Shown here in pieces: positions 22,002 to 34,337 of a DNA stretch of 64,000 bases. Position 1 is the first letter of the stretch. Each line of letters opens with the position of its first letter. The notes beneath the pieces are model-generated. The model ran no database searches, was not told the DNA's origin, and saw only the letters and a program-made list of their open reading frames with translations. A program made the translations under genes and the position numbers. Origin of the DNA: Ascaphus truei (taxonomy: Eukaryota; Chordata; Amphibia; Anura; Ascaphidae); NCBI GenBank assembly GCA_036426205.1, contig CM071568.1, positions 214,935,245-214,999,244 on the forward strand. Reading direction: 5' to 3'.

Positions 22002-22735
22002 TCAATGTAAAAAGGAAACCAGATCAATATCGATATTAAGACCCCCTGGTTTAAGTGTACGCAATTTATGTATCCAGAAGGTTTCTTTTTGGGAAATCTC
22101 CTGGATACGATTGCCTCCTCTCCAATGTAAAGTGACCAAATCTATGCCTAAATAACTCAAACTCTCCGGGTTTGAGCCATGGAACTTTTTCAAATGTAAA
22201 GGAACACTGTGATTTTCCAACCCATTCACAATGTTCCTAATATGTTCCAGGACCCTCACCCGGCGGGGTCTAGTTGTGCGGCCTACGTATTTAGGCCGCA
22301 TGGGCATTGTAATAAATAAATAACAGATGTACTTCTACAATTAATACATTTGTCAATTTTGTGTACTTCTTTGGTCACATAGGAGGTAAAATAATTGGTT
22401 TTAGTCTGGCAAAATTTGCAGACCGTACAGCTTGTAGACTTAAAAAAGTCCTTGGGTTTTTGGCCTAACCATGTGTCTCCAATCGATACAGGTCTAAGCA
22501 TACTAGGAGCGATTCTATCCTTAATATTACGTGCCTTGGTGTAGACAATCTGTGCCCTATCAGGTAAAAAATCTTTAAGGAATTGATCACCCCTTAAAAT
22601 ATGCCAGTGTTTATTTAAAATTTGGTTAATTTTAAAATGTTCATTACTAAATTGAGTGATGAAGGGAATAAAATTGGACTTCATCTCTTCTCGAGGAAGT
22701 GGCTTTAAAAGTAAACTTCTATCACTTTCTCTCAC
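22002..22735 (-). pseudogene. Penelope-like element, C-terminal GIY-YIG endonuclease
   Basis: Two overlapping minus frames (22735-22283 and 22307-22002) form the C-terminal part of a Penelope-like polyprotein broken by a frameshift near 22290-22307. The first ends with a cysteine-rich linker (CTVCKFC, then CINC) and VIYLLQCPCG, the 'GIY' half. The second opens with KYVGRTTR, the 'YIG' half, then RVLEHIRNI and the late KETFWIHKL block. GIY-YIG endonuclease nicks the target for priming by the upstream RT in this retroelement class. The frameshift makes this copy non-functional. Confidence 0.85.
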
Positions 22736-22739
22736 TTTT

Positions 22740-23452
22740 TTATTACAGTACTCAGATCAGTGGATATATAATCCTTCTCTAGGAATCTTTGCTCCAACAT
22801 AGCAGACTGCTCCTCGAACACCCCAATATCAGTACAGTTCTTACGTAATCACATGAACTGGCCTGAGGGGACATTCGAGGTCCAATTTGGATGGTGACAA
22901 CTCTTTCTACTAATGTAAGTGTTGCAGTCAACAGATTTAAAATGTGTTTTACTCGAAACCTTCATATTATCTACATAAAGGGCAAGGTCAAGAAATGCAA
23001 TACTAGAGCAGTCAGATTGATGGGTAAATTTAAGATTCATATTATTCCCATTAAGATAAATTATAAAATCTTCCATCAACATGCTAGAGCCATCCTATAT
23101 GAAAATAATATCATCTATATACCGTTTCCATGACACCAGGTTCGCGCCAAATGGGTTGGAATGGAAGATAAAATCCTCCTACCAAACACGCATAAATAAA
23201 TTAGCGTAACTTGGCGCGAACCTGGTGCCCATGGCGGTACCCCTGGTCTGTAAATAAAATTTATTATCGAAAGAGAAATAGTTGTGATTTAAAATAAACT
23301 CTATATCTTCTATAATAAAATCAATTTGTTCCTGTAAAAATTTATTAGACTGTTCTAAAATCCTTTTAACAACGCTGCGTCCCTGAGAGTGATCTATTAT
23401 GGTGTACAGTGAAGTTACATCAACAGTACACCAGATATAGCTATCTTCGCTT
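22740..23452 (-). pseudogene. Penelope-like element, reverse transcriptase (truncated)
   Basis: Minus-strand translation from about 23452 shows RT landmarks in order: DVTSLYT (first catalytic Asp, about 23425), QTRGTAMGTRFAPSYANLF (about 23255-23200), then WKRYIDDIIFI with the YIDD box at 23121-23110, then FLDLALYVD. These are the Penelope RT motifs. A stop codon interrupts just after the second block. The N-terminus is missing: at about 23452 the sequence switches to an inverted copy of its own second block. It is followed by the GIY-YIG domain. Confidence 0.85.
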
Positions 23453-23560
23453 TAAATCTCAACTATTTCTCTTTCGATAATAAATTTTATTTACAGACAA
23501 GGGATACCGCCATGGGCCCAGGTTCGCGCCAAGGTACGCAAATTTATTTATGGGTAGTGC
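23453..23560 (+). pseudogene. Inverted fragment of the Penelope RT
   Basis: The plus frame encodes NYFSFDNKFYLQTR then TAMGPRFAPRYANLFM, the same block present on the minus strand at 23294-23186. The two copies are head to head with only the DVTSLYT segment between them. They differ at several positions (for example GTA versus DTA), so this is not a trivial assembly echo. Confidence 0.8.
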
Positions 23561-23899
23561 TACTGCTCGCTGACCATTATAAACATGCATGAAACCCTAC
23601 CATAATATTTCAGGTAGTGAAAACACTACGCATAAATAGAACAAGATAGCGGATATAGAGAAGACAAAAAGTCTAAATCTAAAGGTATCCTACAAGTCTA
23701 TAGGTTGCAAACACATACATGCTATAAGCATGATAAAAGGAGCTCCCATAGAAATAAATGTCTAGATCACTGAATTTAACCCCATGATGGAGACATTGAA
23801 TATGATGTCCTGTATCAAAAGTCCAAATGTGACCGTGTGAGTAATATACTGTAGGTAGAGCAATTCTCAACCACGAGAACATAGGATAGCCCTGGAGCA

Positions 23900-24640
23900 G
23901 GTGTAATCACGTCCTCAATAGGGGGTTGGTTCTGGTCCAGTGCAGAAATAAGTCCTTAGAGGTAAAAAATGTCCATATTCAGGAAAGGGGTCCTGACGAA
24001 ATACGTAGGGTGACATCTGAGAGTGCAAGTGCCATCATTAAGCATTAGCTGTGAAGCAGACACTTTAATTGATGAAGCAAAGGACTTTCACCGCAAGTAC
24101 CAGTGTGTAGTAAACGGGAGCTGGGCTACATAGTGGTGGAGTTCCTGTTGCTGGAGGAACCGATTTGGAAGCGACACAGCGGGCAGGTTCCACATCCGGT
24201 TCCGGTGAGCGTGGTGTTTCGGACAGTACATCAGAAGTCACGAAGATCCTCTTTCTGAGTCGGAGTTTGAGATTTTCTCATAACTGCTTGAATTCTAGCT
24301 ATGTTTGTGAGTGAGCACTTTTTATTTTGTCCAGTCCTATAAAATTGTTTTACTTTAATACACTAGGAGTACACCTGTTCTCTTTTTTCTGTGTTTGTAG
24401 ATATCCTTCAAGGAATTGGTGATTCCTGTATCCAGGCTGCAAAGACTTCAGAGGATTGTGTTATTGGGACTGGTTTTTACTATTTTTTTTTAACTATTTT
24501 TCACTTTCTTCTTGATTTTTTATTGTTTATATTTGATTATATTTATTTTTCTATATATATAGTATTTTAGTATATCCCTTCATTAGTGGCAGAGCATCAC
24601 TACTATCAGTTAGGTATTATCCTTTGTTTTATAGGTTATA
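23900..24640 (+). mobile_element. Probable Penelope-type 3' end with decayed hammerhead-like motif
   Basis: The plus strand at 23970-24012 has 'caggaaaggggtcctgacga' then AATACGTAGGG, resembling the CTGANGA, stem II, GAAAC, GTA order but heavily altered. The stretch continues to 24640 without coding capacity. On the minus strand 24264-24205 contains TTCTGATG..GTCCGAAACACCACG, another partial match. Assignment rests on position after the plus-strand RT fragment. Confidence 0.35.
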
Positions 24641-24641
24641 T

Positions 24642-24967
24642 CAGGGGCGTGCAAACTTATTTTGCTGTGCCCCCCCGCCTTGCTCCCTCCATTCCTTCGA
24701 CCCCCCTTACCTCGTGCGGCGTCCCACAGCATCATTTGATGCCACTTTGCCAAGGAAACTGTGCTGTCACATGACCCTGCGGCATCATTTGACGCCACAT
24801 TGCCATGGTCACGCATCCAAAAGCAGGCTGAATCTTGGTAAGTAGAGGTTGCAGAGGCCTTACGCGGTCCCTAGCGTTTAATTTAAATGCCTCGGGGAAG
24901 AGCGCAGGACCTCTGTAACCACCCACACCCACCCAAAAAAATCTTGCACCCAGTTTGCGCACCGCTG
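24642..24967. mobile_element. hAT-type MITE with 8-bp TSD
   Basis: Ends CAGGGGCGTGCAAACT (24642) and the complement of 'agtttgcgcaccgctg' (ending 24967), a Charlie-like hAT terminus. The flanks are GGTTATAT (24634-24641) and GGTTAAAT (24968-24975), an 8-bp duplication with one mismatch, as expected for hAT. 326 bp, no transposase. Confidence 0.85.
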
Positions 24968-25310
24968 GGTTAAATAGTACTTTACACTATATACATTACA
25001 CCGGCGGCTTATCTTTCACAGGTATAGTTTTATAATAGTATTAGTTCAAGTTTTTTTGCATAGTACATTATTAGGCGCTGTTTCATTCATATATATATAT
25101 ACAGTGGTCGACAAATCACCCAAAAATCTACTCGCCACCTAGCCCCGCCCCCAGTCCCGCCCCCAGTCCCACCCCCAGGCCAGCTTTTTTAATTAAAAAA
25201 ATAATAAATTCCTAATAAGAACAACATTAGTTTTTGACATAAGTTTATTTAATGTAGTACATTATACTACAATTAGTGTGTGTGTGTGTCCTGTGTGTGT
25301 GGTGTGTGGG

Positions 25311-25357
<47 letters not shown>

Positions 25358-25639
25358 GGATTTAGAAAAAAAAGCCAGATGATTATGACTAGTTTCCTGA
25401 ACCCCATAACTAGTGCCTGGATGACCCCGCTTCACAATATCTAATGCAGCAATCCCACCTGGGATCTTACCTGATCCACAGTCCCTCAATGTCCAGGTAC
25501 CTGCATTCCCGCATTGTTATACATTGGAGGGGAGGTGTTCCCTACCTGTCTTCTGGGTTAGAGGGGATTCCAATGTCTTCCGTGTGAAGCTCGAGTCAGA
25601 TCTGGAAGAAAGCAGTGTAGGTTATTTTGGTGTAGTAAA

Positions 25640-27420
25640 GGGCAGTTAAGATATATAGGGTAAATAAGAGATCCAGAGTGTGGATGAGAGACAGACAGAG
25701 AGAGTGTGAGAGAGAGACAAACAGAGAGAGTGTGGTTGAGAGAGAGGCAGAGACAGACAGAGTGTGGGTGAGAGAGAGACAGAGACAAAAACACAGAGAC
25801 AGAGACAGACACACAGAGACAAAGACAGACACACAGAGACAAAGACAGANNNNNNNNNNNNNNNNNNNNNNNNNNNNNNNNNNNNNNNNNNNNNNNNNNN
25901 NNNNNNACACACAGAGACAAAAGACAGACACACAAGAGACAGAGACAGACACACACAGAGACAGACACACAGAGACAGAGACAGACACACAGAGACAGAC
26001 ACACAGACAAACAGAGTGAGGACACACAGACACAGAGTGAGACACACAGACACAGAGTGACACACACACACAGAGACCACACACAGAGAGACACACACAG
26101 AGAGACACACACAGAGAGAGACACACAGAGAGACACACAAGAGAGACACACACAGAGAGTAGCACAGAAAGAGACACACAGAGAGAGACACACAGAGAGA
26201 GAGAATGAAGAGAGCACGACAGGGAGATAGAGGCAGACACACATAGATAGAGACAGACACACAGAAGACAGAAACACAGACAAACAGAGTGAGACACACA
26301 GACACAGAGTGAGGACACACAGACACAGAGTGGCAGACACACAGACAGAGTGCACACACACAGAGAGACACACACAAGAGACACACACACGAGAGAAACA
26401 CACAAGAGAGACGCACAGAAAGAGAACACGAGAGAGCACACAGAGAGAGAGAGAGAATGAGAGAGCACGACAGGGAGATAGAGGTGAGGGTGACAGGGAG
26501 AGAGAGAGGGTGAAGGGTTGACAGGAGAGAGAGGAGAGTGAGAAGGTGAGGGCAATGGGTGAGGGTGAGGGTGGACAGGTTGAGAGAGAGAGAGGATGAG
26601 GGCGACAGGTGTGAGAGAGGGTGAGGCGATAGGGTGAGAGAGAGAGAGAGGGCGAACAGGGTGAGAGAGAGGGTGAGGGTGACAGGGTGTGAAAGAGAGA
26701 GAGAGGGTGAGGGCGACAGGGTGAGAGAGAGAGAGGTGAGGGTGACAGGTGGAGAGAGAGAGGGTTAGGGCGACGGTGAGAGAGAGAGAGGGGAGGAAGA
26801 GGGTGAGAGGAGAAGAGAGAGGGGGAGAGGAGAGAAGAGAGAGAGAGAAGAGGAGAGAGAGGGTGAGGGCGACAGAGGTGAGAGAGAGAGAGGAGAGAGG
26901 GTGAGAGGCGACAGGGGGAGAGAGAGAGAGGTGCAGAGGCGAAGGGGCAGGTACGAAGGGTGAGAGAGAGAGGGTGAGGGCGACAGGTGAGAGAGAGAGA
27001 GAGGGTGAGGGAGAAGATGAGAGAGAGGGTGAGAGAGAGAGGGTAAGGTGACAGGGTAAGAGAGGGGAGGGTGAAGAGGGTAAAGAGAGAGGGGGAGGGC
27101 GACAGGATGAGAGAGAGAGTGAGGGCGACAGGAGAGGGCAAGGGCGACACAGGGAAAGGGAGAGGGCGACACAGGGAAAGGGTTTGACACAGGGAAAAGG
27201 TGATACAGGGAGAGGGTGTGACACAGGAGAGGAGACGTGACACAGGGAGAGGGTGTTACACCTCAGACACACACTCACAGAACACACACACACTCACAGA
27301 CCACACACACACACACACACCCACACTCACAGACACACATACACTCACAGACACACACTCACAGACACACACACTCACACACAACTCACAGATACAGACA
27401 CTCACAGACACACACACGGT
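25640..27420. repeat. (CAGAGA/CACACA/GAGAGGGT) microsatellite block, copy 1
   Basis: Tandem 'acacagagacagagacagac' units give way to 'gagagagggtgagggcgaca' units (~26000-27180) and then (CA)n with 'actcacagacacacac' (27260-27418). Long minus-strand frames are pure Ser/Leu/Cys/Pro repeats. Many one-base gaps relative to the second copy suggest lower sequence quality here. The N-run 25850-25906 lies inside. Confidence 0.95.
25850..25906. other. Assembly gap (57 N)
   Basis: 57 unknown bases inside the microsatellite block of copy 1. Confidence 1.
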
Positions 27421-27479
27421 GGTGGTATTATGGAAGGGAGGTGGTCCACCTGTTCATCCAGGCCTTATCCTCCACCATG

Positions 27480-27760
27480 CCAGCTGCGGGCTGAGGGTCG
27501 GGCTGCAGGACAGGGGGATCGGGCAAGAAGGGGGGGCTGGGCAGCCAGGAGGGGGGGAGGGCAGAGCCGGGGGGGTAGCGGAAGGAAGGCGGGTGGCGGG
27601 CTGAGGCAGCCAGACGGAGTGTCGGCAGCCAGGCGGGGGGTTCGGAAGCCAATCGGGGGGTCGGGGCAACACCGGACAGGCAGGGCGGGAGGTCGAGCAG
27701 ACATGTGCGGGGGTCGGGCAGGCCAGGGCGGAGGTCGGCAGTGCGGGGAATTGGGAGCCA
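27480..27760 (+). repeat. G-rich ~22-bp minisatellite, copy 1
   Basis: Irregular repeats of 'gggtcgggcagccaggcggg' with many G4 runs. The same array, cleaner, is at 34338-34593. Followed by a CpG-rich segment with a (gcgcag)n-like patch (27840-27900). Confidence 0.85.
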
Positions 27761-28264
27761 ACGAGGAAAGCCGCACGGCTGCACCAACCTCCCCATGAGA
27801 AACGTGGCCGGACGGGGAACTTTGCCAAAACCCTCCCGGCCCCCGCGTGCGCGTGCGATGCGATGCGCAGGCGCAGGCGCAGGCTGCAGCATGGTGGCGG
27901 GAGTTAAAGCTGCCAGCCTGCTTCCCCGCTCCCATTACCTGCACGTGTGCCCAAAGGAGCGTGGATGGAGGGAGAAGCGCCTGCGCAGCAGCCGCGGGAC
28001 CCCCCCAGCCTACCTCCCCATCCGGGCAGCAAGCGCGGGATCGGGGCAGGGGGGGGTTCGGGCTGACCAGAGCTGCCAGAAAGGCCCCCTTCCCCGCGGC
28101 CCCACCACAATCAAGGGAGGGAATTATTTATTAAAAAAATAAAAATAAAAATGGCGCGAGAGCAGGGGAATTCATAGAGCCGCAGCACAGCTCACCAGCG
28201 GCCTAAATCCACTCGCCAACGGGGCGTGTGGTTTATAATATGTCGAACACTATATAAATAAATA

Positions 28265-28605
28265 GGTTTGCAGCCCTGCCTTTCACCATTATCACCCATT
28301 TTACAGTGCTTCACTGCAACAAGGATTCTGGAAGTGACATGCAAATGAGCACACAGGGCCACCTTGCTTCAAAAAGCATATAACACCGTCCCTTAAGCGT
28401 ATGCTTGCTGCATTTCACAGTTTTGAACACAGCCTGGGTTAAGATCGCTAGCCAGTAAACCTAAACACACACACCCACCACACATACATAACGCTTCAAC
28501 TTAATGGGTCTCCTCAGTGTGAGGTTGGTTATACTGGCTTTGCAAAATGAAGCAGGGATAGGTTTCTCCATACTTAGTTAAGTTATGGTGGTAAAGAAAG
28601 TGACA
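28265..28605 (-). mobile_element. Retrozyme-like repeat, copy 2 (inverted)
   Basis: Reverse complement of the family at 20531-20945: shares 'tgataatggtgaaaggc', 'tcatttgcatgtca' and 'ccataacttaactaagtatg'. Its hammerhead-like core on the minus strand reads CTGAGGA (28517-28511), GACC-cattaa, then GTTGAAGC, so stem II and GAAAC are damaged. Confidence 0.65.
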
Positions 28606-28806
28606 AACTAATCATAAAAAAGGCTCCCTGTGTATTAATGGAGAAAACACATTTATGGCAGCATACAGATATATAAATAATGAAAAGACTATCACTTCCT
28701 TGGCCATAAATTGCAACAAAAAACTCTCTCACTAATGGGTTTTAACACCACAAATGACCATGGGACGACAGTACTAGTTCCAAGTAATGTAAATCATCAG
28801 TTCTAC

Positions 28807-31800
28807 TTTGGTATTATTGTGATCGGAGTGCCAGTGGACCTGGTGTGATCATTTCGGTGGGTATGGATTTTTGTTGGTGGCTTTTTTATTTATGCTTAGA
28901 TTTTTTGGATTTTGTTCTTGTTGATTTTGGTGTTGAGTTGTGTTTGGTTTAGTGGTCGTGGTGATGGATTTTGTTTGGAGGTATGGTTTTGGGTCTTGCT
29001 TTTGTTGTATTTGGTGTTTGTGGGTTGGCTTTGTTGGTTTTTGATTGGTCTAGGTTTGCTGTCTGCGCTGCTCTCTTCGTGTCGTACTTGTTTGTGTTTC
29101 TGTCCATGGCTGGTGCTAGTTCGCATCTTCGAAGGGGGGATGTATACGAAGCAAAAAATTCAACACGGCCGAGGGAAAACTTTTTTTTGTGTGTTAGTTG
29201 TGGCTTTGAAAACATTTGCCTTGTTCCAAGCCATTGCATGCTGTTGTAGCTGTTGCGTTGCAGTTTGTGGCTTTTCGCTTTTATGGCTATTTCATTTTGA
29301 TTATTTATTATAGTTGATATTCTATACAGTTATTATTATTTTTTTGGACTTTTGCTCGTCTTGAGAGACACGCACAGTTTTTGGGTGGATCGTGTTGTGG
29401 CGGAGGCTTGATGCAGTTGCTGTTGAGGTCGAGCCTGCTGTCTTGGTTTTGGTTTTTGGCTGTTTGGCCGATTGCCCCCGGTGCCGATGGCCATGTTCCC
29501 CCCCGCCCTCCCCAGCTATCATGGCCACGCCCCCGATCCTGTTGGCCACGCCTCAACCTATCTAGCCGTCGGCTCGTCAAAAAAAAACAAATGGTGTCCA
29601 CTTACGACCACAGAAAGAAAGCCCCAAGTTGCCTCTGCCACGCGCCGCGCGAGTCTGCAGTGCGTTGGGCATGCGGTTAGTTCTGAGGGGTCGGGGACTT
29701 AGCTTAGATGCTTGTAAATTGTGATTTAGGAGGGAGAATGGTTAGCTGGGAGAGCACGGGATTTGATAGGGATGAGCCAGCTGAGAGGATTTTTCGGAAG
29801 GGGGTGACGGCAGAGACACGAATTTTAGGAGGAGTAGTTTAGGTTAGAGTAGTAGGGCCTCTTGACTGGCGAGTCGGCGTTTATGATTTTAAGAGAGACA
29901 GTCTCGTGTTTAAGTGCTAACTTGGATATAACGCTTCTGTTGCGATGAGCCACAAATCACCACTCTGCCCCCTGTGCGATGAGCTCAACAGCATCTCACA
30001 CTGCCCCCTGTGTGATGAGCTGCACCACACTTTCAGCACTGTTCCCTCTTGTATGAGAGCACAACATTGAGACAATAGTACTCTCTCGTGGTGAATGAGA
30101 TCACACTACTTCACACTTGCCCTACTCTGCGAGAGAGCTCTGTAGTCACTGCCCCCTGTGACAATGAGGCTCACACGACACTTCAGATTGTCCCCCTGTG
30201 TGTGGATAAGCGTCATCACACACTCAACACTTGCTCCCTGTGAGGATTGAAGCTCACATTCACATCAGACGTGTGTCCCGTGTTGGTGATAAGCTCAGCA
30301 CGAATATCATGTTCACCCTGTGCAATGGTGCTCTACGACACCTACGTCACTCGTTGCTCCCTTGTGTGTGATAGAGCTTCACAGCACATTCACACTGCGC
30401 GTTCTGCTGCTGTTTGCTAATTGAGCACTCACACAACCTCACTTGCTGCCCCCGTGTGGATTATAGCTCTACACACCTCTACTTCACATGTTCCCGTAGC
30501 TTGTCGCGAATTGTATGAGCTCACCACAACGGATCTGTCTCCCAGGTGTGTAGTACTCGTCCTTCACACACTCAATAGCTGTCCCCCTGTGCGATCAATG
30601 TAGGCTCCACAGTCACACTCGACTGGTCCTCTGTGCGATGAGTATCTGCACTATGACACTACCCACTGTGGCTTGAGTGAGCTCTATCCACCAGACACTG
30701 CCCTCTGTGTTTGTTGGATTAATCTCCACATCGCTAATTCTGCCTCTTGGCAGGGGTGCTCGTCGCCACAGTGGTGCTTTGACATGTGACTTGATATGGA
30801 CGATGATGAAGCAGCCAATAATAACGTGCTTGGTGGAAGCGGGGATGGGAGCTCTATGCGGGATGATAGGGAGACTTTAAAAAAAGGGGGGGCTTTGGCT
30901 ATTTGCTTGGCTATAGTAGTAATAAAAGAAAGCTGTTAGTCCTCTTCTCTCGTTATACAGCAAAGGGAGTGGTGAGGTAGGCAACTGGAAATCACAAAAC
31001 ATTTGTTATTTTGATGTCTGTTAGGCCAAAATGTAAAGTGTGATCAGTGTAGGTTTGCACTACTATAATGGATTAATTCCCGGTATTTTCAGATATTGCA
31101 TCAGGGCTTGACCCGTCGCTGTGCCGACTGTACAGGCGTCACGACTTGTTTTGTGTTTGTAGCGTGGTTTGAGGGAATGATTGAGTTGCCGTGGAAGCGG
31201 AAGAGGTAGTTAGCGACTCCCCCTCATATGGCTTGCCGGGTGCCCGGCCGTGCAGAGGGGGGTTGGGCTGCACGCTTTTTTGGGGCGAGAGGTTTGCTCA
31301 TGGCTCTCAAGTAGACTTGAGAGCTAGTTACTCGTCGTATTGATGTAGCGATTTTTGTTACTTGTAACGGATCCCCTGGAGCGGCTGATAAGCACCATGA
31401 CGGGCATATACATGCCGGGGTGTAGGTTGCTTGGCTTTGTGTTGGGATTGCGTGACATTCATGCGGCCACGCCCCACGCTACGCCCCTGTGGGTCTTTCT
31501 CTTACTGCAGTGAGGCTTGCAGACCAGGGAATCGGTTGCACGCGCCGCGCAATCCGCGTTTGGCGATGTTTTTTGCACGCGGATGATATGTTTTTACCGG
31601 GGCTATATTGGCCTGTCGAAGAATTGTGGAATTTTGGTCCCGCACGCTTATAGTCCCTGGCGATCGTGATGCGGACACCCCTCCCCCCCAACCACACCGC
31701 CCTGCTTCGCATAGCAAAACAATATGTAGTGAAGTAATTCTGCTGGATCGGTGTTGAGTCAAGTTCAAATTTTGAGTGTTTTTTAATTGTGCGACCGCAG

Positions 31801-32640
31801 TGAATGACGTCCACCGTCGCCGGCTTGCCGGGATCTGGGGAAATTATAAGCGCTTTTGGCCTTAATGCTTTCCAGTCCGTCAGAATCCCAACGCGGTGGA
31901 TTATGACCTGCCGCGGTCAGTGACTGTTGCTGCGAGCACAGAAGATGGCAAGTCGTGGCTAAATTCTTATGTAATAGAACGTGGTTAGTGAATACAAACA
32001 GGGTTGATAGTCGGGGAAGAACGTAGATGGAGTGTGTGTAAGTGTTGTTGTGCGTTGACTTTTACGATGGGGCCAGGAGATATTTCCTGCCCTACATTGA
32101 GTAATATTGGCGCCGTTCTGATTTTGTTTTTAAACTGGTATCCGCAACAGGAAAACGGCCAATACAAAATCTGCCTCTACTTGTAGTCTATTTCAATCCG
32201 TCTGTCTTGAATAGTGATGTGTGAAAATTGCTGCTGAAGTTCACAAAACCGTGGTTGGTAAAATGTGCTCTTAGATGGTGAGACCAGAGTTCTCACAAGA
32301 AAATACTTGCAAAGTTCCCCAGAAAAATATTGCCACTTTTTTAAAAAGTTAATAAGAGAAGTCACATTACCCTAAATTCAAGGCATATGAGGACATATTT
32401 AGTATATAGTGTATTGCCATTTTTGTCTGAACCAATCTAGCTGTCAAAATAATTAACCACTGTGGGGAATATTCTTCAGAAAAACCTTGTGACACCATGT
32501 GAAGAACATTTCATCAGCGCTATTCCCCACCTCGCTACTAGCAAAGAAGAGTTATGAATTGGTGGGTGCGGACTGTGGGGTAGTTTGGCTGCCTCCTTGT
32601 AGCGCACTGGTAGAGGTTTCCAAACTTTTACTTGTTTCTA
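28807..32640. other. Low-confidence sequence between the duplicated blocks
   Basis: About 3.8 kb with unusual composition: G/T-rich on the plus strand at 28830-29345, CpG-rich patches at 29460-29560 and 31200-31960, and a degenerate satellite at 29930-30720. No recognised domain in any frame. The irregular spacing of near-repeats suggests uncorrected long-read fill or real but highly decayed satellite. Confidence 0.5.
29930..30720. repeat. Degenerate ~55-65-bp satellite
   Basis: About 13 irregular copies of a unit containing 'ccctgtg.gatgagctc' followed by 'aca.cacttcacactg'. Unit length varies and almost every copy has small gaps. Confidence 0.75.
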
Positions 32641-34146
32641 CTCCATCCCCCCCTACATCGCACAGATCCCCCACCACCTTCACCAGTCCATACATATGTG
32701 ATTATCAATTCTCGTTCCATTGCTTTAGTAAGTAATTTTTGTAAGAATATGATATATTGGGTAGCTGAAAGACAGACACACAGAGACAAAGACAGACACA
32801 CAGAGACAAAGACAGACACACAGAGACAGAGACAGACACACAGAGACAGACACACAGAGACAGAGACAGACACATAGAGACAGACACACAGACAAACAGA
32901 GTGAGACACACAGACACAGAGTGAGACACACAGACACAGAGTGACACACACACACAGAGACACACACAGAGAGACACACACAGAGAGACACACACAGAGA
33001 GAGACACACAGAGAGACACACACAGAGAGACACACACAGAGAGTAGCACAGAAAGAGACACACAGAGAGAGACACACAGAGAGAGAGAATGAGAGAGCAC
33101 GACAGGGAGATAGAGGCAGACACACATAGATAGAGACAGACACACAGAGACAGAAACACAGACAAACAGAGTGAGACACACAGACACAGAGTGAGACACA
33201 CAGACACAGAGTGAGACACACAGACAGAGTGACACACACAGAGAGACACACACATAGAGACACACACAGAGAGACACACACAGAGAGACGCACAGAAAGA
33301 GACACACAGAGAGAGACACAGAGAGAGAGAGAGAATGAGAGAGCACGACAGGGAGATAGAGGGTGAGGGTGACAGGGAGAGAGAGAGGGTGAGGGTGACA
33401 GGGAGAGAGAGTGAGAGGTGAGGGCAATGGGTGAGGGTGAGGGTGACAGGTTGAGAGAGAGAGAGGATGAGGGCGACAGGGTGAGAGAGGGTGAGGGCGA
33501 TAGGGTGAGAGAGAGAGAGAGGGCGACAGGGTGAGAGAGAGGGTGAGGGTGACAGGGTGTGAAAGAGAGAGAGAGGGTGAGGGCGACAGGGTGAGAGAGA
33601 GAGAGGGTGAGGGTGACAGGGTGAGAGAGAGAGGGTGAGGGCGACAGGGTGAGAGAGAGAGAGGGTGAGGGCAACAGGGTGAGAGAGTGGAGAGGAGAGA
33701 GAGAGACGAGAGAGAGCATCGGAGTGAACGGAGATTGACTGAGAAGAGAGCAGAGCCGAGATCGAGATGAGTGGTTGTGGGTTTCTGAGGGGCGACAGGG
33801 GGGAGAGAGAGAGAGAGAGAGAGGGTGAGGGCGACAGGGTGAGAGAGAGAGAGGGTGAGGGAGACAGATGAGAGAGAGGGTGAGAGAGAGAGGGTCAGGG
33901 TGACAGGGTAAGAGAGAGGGTGAGGGTGACAGGGTAAGAGAGAGGGTGAGGGCGACAGGATGAGAGAGAGAGTGAGGGCGACAGGATGAGGGCAAGGGCG
34001 ACACAGGGAAAGGGAGAGGGCGACACAGGGAAAGGGTGACACAGGGAAAAGGTGATACAGGGAGAGGGTGACACAGGGAGAGGGTGACACAGGGAGAGGG
34101 TGACACACTCAGACACACACTCACAGACACACACACACACTCACAG

Positions 34147-34177
<31 letters not shown>

Positions 34178-34337
34178 GACACACATACACTCACAGACAC
34201 ACACTCACAGACACACACACTCACACACACACTCACAGATACAGACACTCACAGACACACACTGGGTGGGTATTCATTGGAAGGGAGGTGGTCCACCTGT
34301 TCATCCAGGCCTTATCCTCCACATGCCAGCTGCGGGC

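Larger units (their letters stand above)
25102..28251. mobile_element. TIR element swollen by simple repeats
   Basis: The left end is CAGTGGTCGACAAAT (25102-25116). The right end read on the complement is AGTGTTCGACATAT (28251), better preserved in the second block at 35095. Both sit in TATA. Between them are (GT)n at 25275-25356, over 1.7 kb of GA/CA repeats, a G-rich minisatellite and a CpG-rich segment. No transposase seen. The true element may be shorter, with the satellite DNA acquired later. Confidence 0.5.

Noticed and set aside
25558..27293. 561- and 565-codon minus-strand ORFs rich in Ser, Leu, Cys and Pro
   Set aside because: Translation of GA/CA microsatellites, open in several frames and crossing an N-run; no domain. 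The same applies to the 467- and 514-codon frames at 32628-34172.
27700..27900. CpG-rich segment as a CpG-island promoter of a host gene
   Set aside because: It is part of the duplicated repetitive block and has no adjacent coding exon or splice signal.
27253..28142. Gly/Arg/Pro-rich frames over the CpG-rich segment (and 34084-35021)
   Set aside because: Open in all frames because of G-rich minisatellite composition; the two copies are frameshifted relative to each other, so no coding constraint.
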